Shown: one piece after another, positions 38,401-49,299 of the stretch
Layout: every line of letters starts with the position of its first letter
How positions within the stretch are numbered: the stretch's first letter is position 1
From: Tubulanus polymorphus
Taxonomy: Eukaryota > Nemertea > Palaeonemertea > Tubulaniformes > Tubulanidae
Direction: 5' to 3'
Length of the DNA: 64,000 nucleotides
Assembly (NCBI RefSeq): GCF_964204645.1
Contig: NC_134026.1
Coordinates: 26,306,650-26,370,649, forward strand
Notes under the pieces: model-generated
Databases searched by the model: none
What the model saw: the letters and a program-made list of their open reading frames with translations, nothing else
What the model was told of the DNA's origin: nothing
Made by a program: the position numbers and the translations under genes

Positions 38401-41400
38401 TATCGCGTATTATTTTTCATATCATGAGAATACGATCTAATGCATACCATATCTACTGATATATTGAGCGGTTAAATAATACCGGGTATGCGATGTATAA
38501 GATCTCACCAGGAAGCTGTTAGCTCCGCGGGGAGTGAAAAAATATATGTTCAACTGTTGTTTTTTGTATTTTCAACCGTTCGTTCGTGTTGTGATAGTTG
38601 TAAAAATTAGGAATTAAAAGTAAGCTCTTTCTAATAATAACCACCAATACTATCAGTGCTGAACACATAGAAAACTAACCTTTCTTTCCACCTGGGCATA
38701 CATACGCCTGCCTGACCCTTGAGAAATGGAAGTTCTCTGAAAAATGAACATGGATTTTTTGTTATTTCGTGGGTCGAATGTTCAATAAATAAATCAAGGA
38801 AAATATTGTTTAGGTCTTCTTTTAATTACTTGGAGTACGGACCTGCGTCCGAGAATTCTGCAAAAATCATCAAATGAAAAAGGTAAAATTTTCCTTCCAA
38901 GAGGTTTTATGTGGAAAATACGCAAACCATTAAAAAAATTTTTTTTTCTGGTTTCGTTTCATTTAAAAATTCCTGAAAATTTTCATTCCCTTCGCCCTTT
39001 CATTTTTTTCTTGAAAAATCCGTACTCCAAGTAATCAATTAAAAAAAGGCCTTACCTGGTCTGTGGAAATGTGGAGATTTAGGTGGATTTGGTGCTGGCG
39101 ATGAGCTACGTTTATACATGTCTCGTTTCTTTCTTCGTTCCGCTTCAGCGAGTTTCTTTTCTTCTTCTTTTTCAGCTTCCAGGTAACTTTTCGGGTACAT
39201 CTTGCCAAAGTTGACATCATGCGAATCATGATCCGATTCCTAGAAAGGAAAATGAATTCTCGTGGAACTTAAAAAAACACGTTATCAAATTATGCGAACG
39301 CGTGAGCTTTAAAAAGATTGGATGAAGAACTTTATCGGTATGAAAAATAAAGGCAAATGTACGCAGCATTAATCAATAAACCACACACCAGAAATATAAA
39401 GAAATTCTTTGAATCTTTGAGTCAAGCACACTAGCAGAAGACTGCTGAGATTGATTGAAGTGTGTTCTTCCAATCCTCTTTAATCTCTATTTACATTCTC
39501 AGTTGTAACAGGATTACACCCACTGAGTACACAATATATTTGTTCTTTAACTCTTTACCTCTAGCAAGCGTATCAATCATGATTTCTTTATAAATCCACT
39601 TTTAACGCTTTTTGAGTAGCTGTTATTTTCGCGCATTTATTTCACTATTCAAGTCAAGTATGTATTTTATCTCAGTCATTTCATAAAAATGTCTTTCAAA
39701 CCATATTTGATTTCATGCTATCAATCATTTCGATGAACGCACAGACAGTAGTACAATGACAAACAATAACCGATTACACAAAAATTGTCATACGTGTTTT
39801 TGAAAAAATTAGAACAGTCAACCCCTGGACAGGATCATGAATAATTTCTATTTCAACAAAATACACGCAAAATCATGAGCTGATACAATCCTAATACAGG
39901 GCAGGTTTGAATCTAGATACATCACGGCACTATATATCTCAGTACTCATGTACGATATGAAAGGCAAAGATCAACTAGCTAATAATAGATGAAACATGAT
40001 GTTTATGTCTATGATGTCTATTAATGTCTATTGTGACAGGATTTGCCCAACGAAGAACCAGCCAGCGGATATAAACCTACTGCTGAGAGACTTCAAAGTG
40101 AAAGCCAACTGTCATAAATTAATCTTTCAACAAACATGGAGACAGCCATGTAATGCATTGTGAGGCTCATCAACTGATATCACTGTACTAACTCTAAATA
40201 CGACAAGAATTTAAAATATCCATACTAAATACAAATGCGTGAAAAAAACTTTATCTACTCAATCTTTAATTGATTCAAATTTATTCAGGTAGTGCGAGTC
40301 AGACCGTGTAAGATAATCAGATCATTATGATTGTGTGTCAAGGATAAGACATCCTCGTTTAACTGATCTAAAAAATGTGCTTTCTTTAAAGCAGAGCGGA
40401 AAATAGACACCAGTAGATACCTCGTCTTATTTTTTACGCTCAATGCTCTGTGAGTAAGTGGACTCAGTCGGAAAACTAGCTATCAATCAAACGAAGCTAG
40501 AATATACTCTTCTGCATCAGTTGCGTCTGTACAGTTTGGTCGTCCGTCCACAATTTTATCACGGGTAATCTATACTAAAATCAATACATTCATCAATCAC
40601 GAGGCATCGAGAAGTCGATCGAAAAGTCGATCTGATAAAGACCTTGATCAACTAGCCCAGTTCTGAGAACACTAAATGTATTACAAGGCAAAATGGAATT
40701 GTTATTTGAAATGGTTTTAATTATGGTCATCTAAAGATAATAAATATACTGTATATATACTTGATTGAAAATTAAGTCATTAATATGTGTCTTCAATATC
40801 CCCTCAATCTATTGACCTATGTTATAGATTGATCAGATATCTCAAATAGTCAATCTATTAATAGCTAGGACAAAGGCAACCAGTCATGTTCTCCATGCGT
40901 TGTCCCTTTTCTCACATCCATCTCACCAGCACTGGTGACAATGGTTACAGATGACATTACGAAGAGTATCTCACTCCGCTAGCTTTCTTAGTTCACATGT
41001 ACCAGACACGATATGCAGATAGACAGCGACAGATAGATTCAATTATAATACAGAAATTGATCATTGACTCGAGTAGTCTCGTATTATAATGAAATGGACG
41101 TCGTATCAATAATTAGAGTCTGAGTCTGGAACAGCAACTATGACAGGGTGCTGTAATTTCATCACTGACTTCTTATGACATGTCTCAAGAAGTAGAGCAC
41201 AGTTGGGTGGACTGTCGGAAACAGTGATAACAGAATTTCATTAGAATAGTATACATAATGTATGAACTCCGGGGCTGAACCGGTCAGCTATACCCTTAAC
41301 AAATGACATCTCAGCAGGGAACTAGTAGAGACAGCAGACCAATACACAGCCTACACTACGGTATAACAGCTGGTTATAAAATAGAGCTACATTTGCCGTG

Positions 41401-44400
41401 GATAGACCAGCTGAAAGAATCAATAATCATCTCAAAACCTTCATGAATACTACATATACGTATATGCTAGGCAAATGATATTCAAATAATTATCACACAT
41501 CGTCATAAATCAGATAGTGAAAGCTTCCATAAGAAATTTGTAGGAGGAAGCATGCTATTCATTGATAACAAAACATTTTCTGGTTGACCTAAGTTTTATG
41601 CGCTAACATTTATCTAAATGCCATTGCCGTAATACTTGAGGGTTCCGTAATGCATCGTAAGAGCAAATCCTCGCACCCTCATCCATCAAGGAGATCTTTG
41701 TACCGAGTACAAGAAACCAAAGCATTCTAAACCTGTCTCCAATTTAAGATTCTTCTGACTATGGCAAATCTATCCTTTCGAGCAAATTAGACAGGATTTG
41801 AATAGATCTTTCTGCAGTTAACATGCAAACATACGGAGGAGTGGAGAGTTTTATCAGCGTTGCACAAAAACTCATGAGACAAATGTTGATAATCTTCCAA
41901 TATGCGTGCTGAGAGTATCACCAGAATAACGGCTTAAACACTAGATAGAATATCAATATACTGCACACTGTAGGTTGTCACCAAGAGTCGCCCTTCGGCA
42001 ATATATAATACCAAGATCTACATACTGCAGAAAACATATACTTTTTATGTTTTATCAATAAACAGGCCACAAAATATCACATCGGTTCATAACATATCGA
42101 CGTGAAAAATGACCATTGGTCAGCAATCAGCATCCCATAAATGATAGACTAAGAAATATCATCAGATAAAGACAAGTAATTTGAACCATTTATTTCCAAT
42201 AACTCATAGCCATGATGCTAGACAGTATCGATGCCAGACACAGTCATCTATAAATGGCTCGAGAATTTATCAGATCATCAAATCTCAGTAACATAGAGCC
42301 GTATTTGATGAATGGTGACAGTAGTTCGACTACCATGGGATGTACACCAATTCCCTCATTTAAGATAAATCAGCTCAACCGGAAACATTTAACCAGTACG
42401 GACCTTTCAGACTGAGATTCTTAATTCCAAGAAAACGATAGTTGTACGCAGTAGATCAATGTCGATCAATTGAAATATAAGACCAACATTAACCCGATAT
42501 TATGCGGGAAATAAATAACGGTTCTGCATTACATTTCTACATCTAATATTCGCTTTTTGAAAGGGAGCTAATTTACTGAAATGTGAAAAGATTTGCGATA
42601 CCACTGAATTATGAAAGAGCGCAGCATTCAACTGGTAATGAATGCGCGCGGAATAACAAAAATCATCATTAGCTTTACCCAGTCAGCTTCTATCAGTCTG
42701 TGGCATAAAACTCGATACATATATTTTTCTGCACCAATGCAGTGAAAATATATGCTACTGGCATACCTGCATATTCTAATACGCCGGCATATACATATGG
42801 TACATTCACAATACAATAGGCAGTTCAACTACAGCTACAATGGGAGGCGTTTTAATCAAATTTTAGATATAATACGTATTCGCAGTTACTGAAATGGGTC
42901 TCGAGCAGAACGTCTCGCCGAGGCACTTCCCACCGATATACTCCCGTCCTCGCAACCCATAAAGAACTTTTTTGTGATGGTAGCCCGGATAAATAGCGCG
43001 CATAAAACGTGACTGAAATCACAACTAACTGGTAACAATACTGATGTATACCAAACACTAGCTTCATCAAATTCCATCTACTACTGACACTTGTATACAA
43101 AATACATTTACATCAATTCTGTAGGGTTTGAATTGGATTCAAATGGTCCGTAACAGACAATTTGATATAAAACATGTTTTTTCGCTTGAACTGATTAGGA
43201 AGTTGACTGTTCTTTTTTTTTTAATGCTGAAATAAAATCGCTGAAATAACATCGAGAAAGTTAAACATTGATACCAGTGAGGTTAATTTTTCATCATGCT
43301 GGATATGAGTGAAATGAGTTTTAAAACGGTGCTCATCTATTCTACAGATAGACACACATCGTGAGATGTACAATGATTCACAACAACCCACCGTTCTGCT
43401 CTGTCTGTGAAAACTGCTACTGGATGACCGTGAACCCATAGACGATGAACCGGGGCTTGGGGTTCTGTACTGCAACAACTAAAAACCAAAACCGAAAAGA
43501 ACAAAATCATGCAGTTAAAAAATAGACGCTATAAGCCGCAAAAAGACAAGGTAATATAATAGCAAAAGACACCACATATTGATTTAAATAAGTTTTAACT
43601 AAAAATAGTGGTTAGATATAAATCACGAGTCTTCATTTTCTGGTCGAATGTTTGCATTATACACAAGTCAGAAAATGAGGTAAAATTGAAAATATTCTTA
43701 AAATCAATCGAAAAGCTTTTAGACATATTGGGTACCGTGAGCTGCATTTATTACTAATTAATGGTGCTTATGACGGCATTAATGAGGTATAATGTAGCAC
43801 AAAAACTGAGGAAAATACAATTATTAAATCCTGCCAGAACCTTCAATAAATCGATAAATAATGGAAAAAACATGAATATATCCAAAATTAATTTCAATCT
43901 TATAAATGGTACGGATTAAGTCTAAAACAAATGAAATTTATAGCGAAGGGAAAACTTAATCTATATGTCAATGTACAGTCTCATTCTGTCGGAAATGTGC
44001 TTGAAGTAAAGCAAATGTTTCTGACAGCAAGTTTCAGTGTTATTAATGAAATATTTGCCAGATATTCTAATCATGTCGTATTAAGACACTATCGTGATTA
44101 ATCTCCTGCAGTCAAATGTTCACTTCAGCTACCAAACCTAAGACACAATTCCAAATCTTGATAACATCAAGGTTTTTAACCCACAATTTCAAAATTATCC
44201 AATCAACATAGGTGTCTGCAGTCATGCCATTCAAAGAGTTTATACACTAAAAGCTTGACCAAGGTAAAAGATAATAAAATTTTACCGTATCCGGTGGTAG
44301 ATCCATGATTAAAGCGACCAGACAGTGGTGAGCTCAAAATTTGGTTCTCTATTGCGGTACATGTATTGGTATGGGGTATAGGTGAGCGCAAATTGGTCCA

Positions 44401-47400
44401 GGAATGATATATGATTACACAAAATTGCACAATCACAAAGTATTGCCATCGTTTTATCTATTCACTTTAACCTACTTGAATTCAGTTTGTAAGCATCGTG
44501 TAACAAAAGCATTTAAAAAACCAACGGCTGATCATAACAAAAGATTTTAATTGATACGTTAGATCTAGGGTCAGCGCCATGATAGTTTTTTTGGAAAAGG
44601 ATCCCGCATTCCGACTATAGAATTCAAGGTTCTATATAGGATTTGAGAGTCGAACAACATCTGAAACTAATTAAATAACGAAACAGATCCAAATATCTGA
44701 AATTCAGTCTCCTTCACTTTAAATACACATAAATCTTCTCTTCGCAAGCCTCGAATGCATATCACATCAGAGGTAATAATCACTAGTGACCATGTACTGC
44801 TATACAGAAGTACCGAAAGCCAATTAGTGCTGTTATACTATAATTACCTGACTAATGGAACAAATGTATGTACGTATATGAATGGACAGTATCAACTCAT
44901 TAACAAAGCCTCAAAAGCTTTGATTTATTCCTGACGTATGAAGCAATAATAAGTAAGCGAAAATATTACATATCATCAACTGAAATTATACCTCTGATTA
45001 TTATGTAAGACATGGTCCGAAGCCAGCTGAACTCATGACTGCAGAACAAATTCAAATCAATTCGTGACAAAAAAATTCGAAATACATAGACCAAATGTTA
45101 TCAAATTACATTAGTGAACATAATAGCCTGACAGACTGGGACGAAAGCAGCAAAACTGTCCAAAACAACGCTAAGCAATGAAACGTCGCAATTTACAAAT
45201 ATCAAATGAAATAGGCACTGTACCGGAAATACTGACCTATGTAGTTTCTGTAAGGAATTGGTAGGATATTATCATGGTCCATGCAGAGGAAAACCAAAGA
45301 CCATGGAAAATAAACCCTAATCCCATAAAATTGATAAACTATAGGGTTTGTATAATATACATAGCTTCTTACCTGATTTTCTGTAGGGGTGATAACCTCA
45401 TCGTTCTGATCCACTCCATCTGCAACAGAAATATTATTATCATCAAGTAGTTAGATCTGAGCAATGAGATCCGATGCTATAGTTGCCATGTATTCAATCA
45501 GGTTGTCAAAATTTGCTCAAAGGTTTGGAAATGTTCATACTCAACACTCTTCTTAGTCATTAGTGCGAATTTGAACCGTTTAGTCATCAATTTCTCAAGG
45601 GTTTTTGCAAATGATTGGAAAAACTCACCTTGTCCATCGACATTTCGTCGAGGAGTGGAAGTTCTCAATACAGGGCGCGATACATGATTTTTTTCTCTGT
45701 GAGGGCTGCCTGGTGAATGTGGTGATTCTATCTGTTCCGCACAAGGTTTACAATAATAATCCGATCCACTAAATGACACTTTATCACCAGCATGGAATGA
45801 TTTACTGCAATATAAAACATCTCACTTGTTTATCATCATATCATAGAAAGAGAGACCATAATGAAGAAGACGCTTTTAAAAAGGCCATTTTTCAAAATAA
45901 CAATACAATATGCAACATCTGCAAGTCTATTTTGGGCATTTTTATGTGTAGAAACAGATGAATGTCTATTGCAAGTCGTCAAAGTGGAATGAATAATCGT
46001 GTGTGCGCCACATAGGCCTAGTAACACAAAGAAAGATACAGGACAAGCCAAACCTTACAAAGAGGAGACTGGTTAGGTTTATACTGATCAGGATGATTTT
46101 TAAATTCTTACGCAATCAGGCAATTGATGTCTGCAGCAAGTAAGCCATACACATCAAATATTATTACAAAATTGGCCATAAATAATCTGACAAATTATCC
46201 TACTACAACAACTCACTAAAGATATTTTATTTACGATGAACTAGAAAGAGGTGCGTAGTAGTCCCAATTGGCAATTACGCATATTACACCCTTAAGTTAT
46301 TTATGATCCAATAATGTTCCTTTCCCCACTTAAGACGTAAGGTACCAGGCAGCAGGGAGTAAAAAATAATCAATAGATATCGAAAGAAATTAAGCCCGTA
46401 GTTTTATCAGATCGTTCTGAATAGCAGTGCGCAATAAAAACTTCAGTTGCACCCGCCCCCACATCATAATAGATCTCAATAGAACTAATACATATAGGTA
46501 GATTCTGTATGTAATTACTTATGTTTACACTTGGTACATGTTAACTACCAGGCACTCACTGAAGTAACAACATACCTGAATAACTGTGTAACCATTGGGA
46601 AATTCAATGCTCTTTTAAAAGGCATTAAGAATAAAATCTAAAATGCGCAGTTTCGGTCCTAATCTGCATAAGCGTTTCAAGATTCGAAACTTATTTTTCA
46701 CTCACCTGCAGTTTTTACATTTGAAGCATTCTTGATGAAATGTATTTCCTAACGCAGTCACAACCTCTCCCTCTACGAATTTTCTACACACAAAACAACG
46801 TGTTCCAAACAACTTCTGATAGTCCGACGGACAGTAATATTTGCCATCTTTTAAAAAGAATTCTCCTTCGGATAGTTGCGTATTACATTCTGAAATTAGG
46901 GAGCATTAATCGTCCATTAAATATTTTCCGATTTCAACGAACACGATCATAAATTCCTTAAAACCAATTAGATATCTCATCTTCGAACAACAAATTGCTT
47001 TTAGATTATTTGTACAATCACCATGAGAAAAACTCTATACACAATTAACATGCCATTAATCGCACATATATCGAATTTGGAGCTCAGACAGTAATGGTTT
47101 GGTAAGCCTAGTCAGCAATGTTTTTTTCCCCTATAAATCTTTTCACTACTGAATAGATATGAAAATCAAGGTTGAATCAGCTTCCTTTAAAAGTGATGAA
47201 AATACAATCAGCTTGATGTTTCTGACAACATACCTTTACATTTAAAACAATCTGTATGGAAATATTTGTCTTCCAGTTTCAGAACTTCTCCTTTACATTT
47301 TTTGCCACAAATTTGGCAAGGAATTTTACCTATAAAATAGAAAAAAAGAATGGCTAAAAGGAAGGCTATTTACAATTTGTATGTGCTCTTTTGTCAACAA

Positions 47401-48808
47401 TTTTTTCTATAACTAGTAGGCCTACTGGTTATTTCAGGGTCAATAAGGACAAGGTGAATTTGTAAAAGCTATTCTAAAAGCCAGTCTAATCGTGTTAATA
47501 TTCAGCAAACAATTCGACAAAATGAAATAACGCTAAACAAATATATTAAGCTATAAAAGGAATTTCCAGGTGAACAGTTAACAATGCAGACACCACAATT
47601 AACACCGAGAATAGAACCTCTTTAAACAAATTGTACAATGGCTTTACATCTTTCATGTTTCAACTTAAAATAGTTGTAATATCTGGATTGTCTTTCCATG
47701 AATTTGAAATGCTACTTCAAATTTCATAAACTTTTGAATAATGGGCAGCAAATCAATGACCTCTCAATGGCCTAAATTCTAAATTCTAACCTTGTTGCAA
47801 TTGTTGCACCAAGGACACAAGGAAAGATAAAATAAGTATGCATTCCATAAGCAACAGATTTAATTGCATACCAAACTGAACATTCCAAACCGTAGCACAG
47901 TGTGAGCAAATATTTGCCGTTTGATAGCGTTACTGTTACACACAGTTACTCATACAGTAGAGCCAGTATATTGATACTATAGTTGACATCTGTCAACTTA
48001 CCGCTGGTTATACTTAAATCCAATGCATACAGTCATATGTTTGCGTATCACAGAGATGTTTACAAGACTGATGATCAATATTTTTACACGGCAATCATCA
48101 ATAGCATTCATTTTGTGCTGCTACTCGTGTTTGTTGGAATAGATGCTACCTTAGTACCTACACTACTAACTATGTGTCTCCTAAGTATAGATTATTTCTG
48201 AATCAAAAACTAGATATACAACAAAATAGTTCAGTTATACATCATTCAAAAGAATATGAAAATACACGACACAAATTAATGAGAACCGATAATAGTGTCT
48301 CCTTAGTGTATTCTAAACTAGTAGGCTAGGGTAGGCCTATGTTTTTTTCAGTCTCATTTCTCTATCTGATTTGAAATAGTGTCAAAGAACATTACTAGAA
48401 TTGATAATTGCCACGAGACATCATAAAATTATATTTTCGGCCATGTTGAATTTGCAATGCATTTTCTCTGTCTGGTCTGGCAGCCGGGGTCGGTGAGCAG
48501 TAGTGGTAATTGGATGCATCCAGTAGCATCACCCACCCAGCTCAATAAAAGACCAGATCAGGGGGTTACAACGAACAGAATGGGTAAATTAACCACAACC
48601 TGTTGTTTAAAACCCAAATTTGCGATTCTTGGATTACTAGACCGACTATGGATTCACAAATGTAAAAAATCGGAGTTCATTCACTCGTATGAAATCGGTT
48701 TCTTTTCGTACTTAGTTCGAATGAAACACCGCATCCAGACTCAGCTGACTGGCGCATCTTTGATTCACGGCTATTTATATCTGCTCACACAATAAACTAC
48801 TCACCCAT
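29496..48808 (-). CDS. ABLIM: Actin-binding LIM protein (abLIM/limatin/UNC-115), two-LIM form
   Basis: abLIM couples actin filaments to signalling in axon guidance and muscle. Exons in transcript order: 48808-48805 (ATG plus one base), 47329-47234, 46889-46706, 45804-45629, 45419-45373, 43478-43392, 39239-39056, 37631-37617, 35032-34862, 34652-34377, 34063-33974, 33545-33504, 32969-32895, 31735-31691, 30884-30805, 30722-30665, 30573-30530, 30140-30012, 29765-29697, 29609-29496. They sum to 1986 nt, 661 aa. LIM1 runs from IPCQICGKKCKGEVL and LIM2 from CFVCRKFVEGEVVTALG to YYCKPCAEQ. The Ser/Pro linker carries family marks YPKSYLEAEK, SPHFHRP, ERDDWPGPP, SGISQVILRD and SATLPG. The last 60 residues are a villin headpiece (LPKDVDR, EEFYRMAEWRRNDLKK) ending in Tyr. 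Vertebrate abLIMs have four LIM domains, and no exon for LIM3-4 is visible. Some small exons may be alternative. Confidence 0.9.
31264..31292. repeat. Perfect 14-bp inverted repeat in abLIM intron
   Basis: ATCTCATCTTGTTT and its exact reverse complement are separated by a single base, in the intron between exons 31691-31735 and 30805-30884. It could form a hairpin in DNA or pre-mRNA. Confidence 0.8.
32269..32310. repeat. Perfect 16-bp inverted repeat in abLIM intron
   Basis: Arms CTTAATAATTCTCAAA (32269-32284) and its exact reverse complement (32295-32310) flank a 10 nt loop, in the intron between exons 32895-32969 and 31691-31735. Confidence 0.85.
33414..33438. repeat. (TA)n dinucleotide repeat
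   Basis: About 12 TA units lie in the abLIM intron, just left of the 42-nt cassette exon 33504-33545. Confidence 0.9.
33504..33545 (-). CDS. abLIM 42-nt phase-1 cassette exon (basic insert)
   Basis: This exon encodes 14 residues, mostly basic (DRRKRRVRICQSES), and has both junctions in phase 1. Inclusion or skipping therefore leaves the frame intact. The acceptor (CAAAG) is weak while the donor (GTGAGT) is strong, as expected for a regulated cassette. The Lys/Arg cluster could act in nuclear localisation or actin binding. Confidence 0.6.
35056..35103. repeat. Two perfect 24-bp tandem repeats
   Basis: AAATCAATACTTTTGCCAAA followed by TTCT occurs twice back to back (35056-35079, 35080-35103), immediately upstream of the acceptor of abLIM exon 34862-35032. 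It is a recent tandem duplication in the intron. Confidence 0.9.
36303..36317 (-). CDS. Candidate abLIM 15-nt microexon
   Basis: Fifteen nucleotides (G-M-M-V-L in frame) are bounded by a strong pyrimidine tract plus CAG acceptor and a GTAGGT donor, phase 1 on both sides. It would insert between exons 37617-37631 and 34862-35032 without changing frame. It is not included in the 661-residue model. Confidence 0.45.
36958..36969 (-). CDS. Candidate abLIM 12-nt microexon
   Basis: Twelve nucleotides (GCCGACGACGGG, adding G-R-R-R) lie between an acceptor with a T-rich tract and a GTAAAA donor, phase 1 on both sides. Several alternative donors are possible one or two bases away, so this is weaker than its neighbours. 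Confidence 0.35.
38680..38736 (-). CDS. Candidate abLIM 57-nt cassette exon
   Basis: On the minus strand a TTTTTCAG acceptor precedes 57 nt with no stop in phase 1 (E-N-F-H-F-S-R-V-R-Q-A-Y-V-C-P-G-G-K-K) and a GTTAGT donor. Both junctions are phase 1, compatible with the upstream exon ending SPHFHRP and with the 15-nt exon downstream. Frame-neutral inclusion is therefore possible. It is not included in the 661-residue model. Confidence 0.5.
38812..39052. mobile_element. MITE-like inverted-repeat element abutting an abLIM splice donor
   Basis: About 30 bp imperfect terminal inverted repeats (left 38812-38841, right 39019-39052), sharing ACTTGGAGTACGGA, enclose about 180 bp of AT-rich non-coding DNA. 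The right end stops three bases from the exon edge at 39056, so it overlaps the intron side of the GTAAGG donor of that exon. It looks like a non-autonomous DNA transposon or a palindromic relic. Confidence 0.65.
39240..43391. other. Large abLIM intron, no further exon recognised
   Basis: A 4.15 kb intron separates exons 43392-43478 and 39056-39239. I looked for LIM-type Cys/His-rich frames and for phase-compatible cassettes on the minus strand and saw none convincing. Minus-strand open frames near 42,630-43,100 lack usable donors. The adjoining intron 43,479-45,372 is also without a supported exon. Confidence 0.5.
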
Positions 48809-49299
48809 TTTGGCTTTTTATAATCCTTTTAATTCGTGTTCGTGTTTATAATCGCTCGTACAATAAATATCCACTAGCGTATAGATGTATGATCAGGAAA
48901 CATAAGACATTTTCCACGTATAATTTTTCGAGACGCCTCACTTCCCTGAGGTCACCGGCCGACAGGAAGTAGCCTTGGCAGACTCGACCATTCTCGCTAA
49001 ATAGGTAAAATATGTCATTCAATTCAATTTTTACTTTATTGATCCTTTGTTGTAGTACAATAAACAACATGGCACTTCCAAAAAAGCAGCAAATTACCAA
49101 TATGTAATCAATCGAAGATAATCTGGATATATTGACCCACCTACTCCCGAAATAGTGAATTAACAACCTGTCATTTGTTTCAGTTTGGACTCTCCGTTAC
49201 CTATTAAAAGTCAAAACAAATCCCAGAATTCCTACTAATGTAAATACAATCACATGGCTTCCTTTTGACGTATTGTGGCGGGTCACTTCATCCGGCAAA
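48809..49299. promoter_or_regulatory. Divergent promoter region abLIM / FAXC
   Basis: 491 bp lies between divergent start codons of abLIM (minus) and FAXC (plus). It must contain both 5' UTRs and transcription starts. The minus-strand frame 48,846-49,166 spans it but is not splice-compatible with either gene and is taken as chance. No named element is identified. Confidence 0.55.

Noticed and set aside
42852-43100. Overlapping minus-strand frames considered as an alternative abLIM first exon
   Set aside because: No GT donor in a usable phase follows either frame before its stop codon.
44286-44349. Minus-strand frame reading ENQILSSPLSGRFNHGS inside an abLIM intron, with a GTAAAA donor
   Set aside because: It would enter and leave in phase 1, but the flanking abLIM exons (45373-45419 and 43392-43478) meet in phase 0. 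It cannot be spliced in without breaking frame.
48457-48795. 112-codon plus-strand frame in abLIM intron 1
   Set aside because: It has no splice-compatible neighbours, no recognised domain and ordinary intronic composition. It ends just left of the abLIM start codon exon.
48846-49166. 106-codon minus-strand frame between abLIM and FAXC
   Set aside because: It looks hydrophobic, but there is no donor linking it to abLIM exon 47329-47234 in the required phase. It is treated as chance in the divergent promoter.
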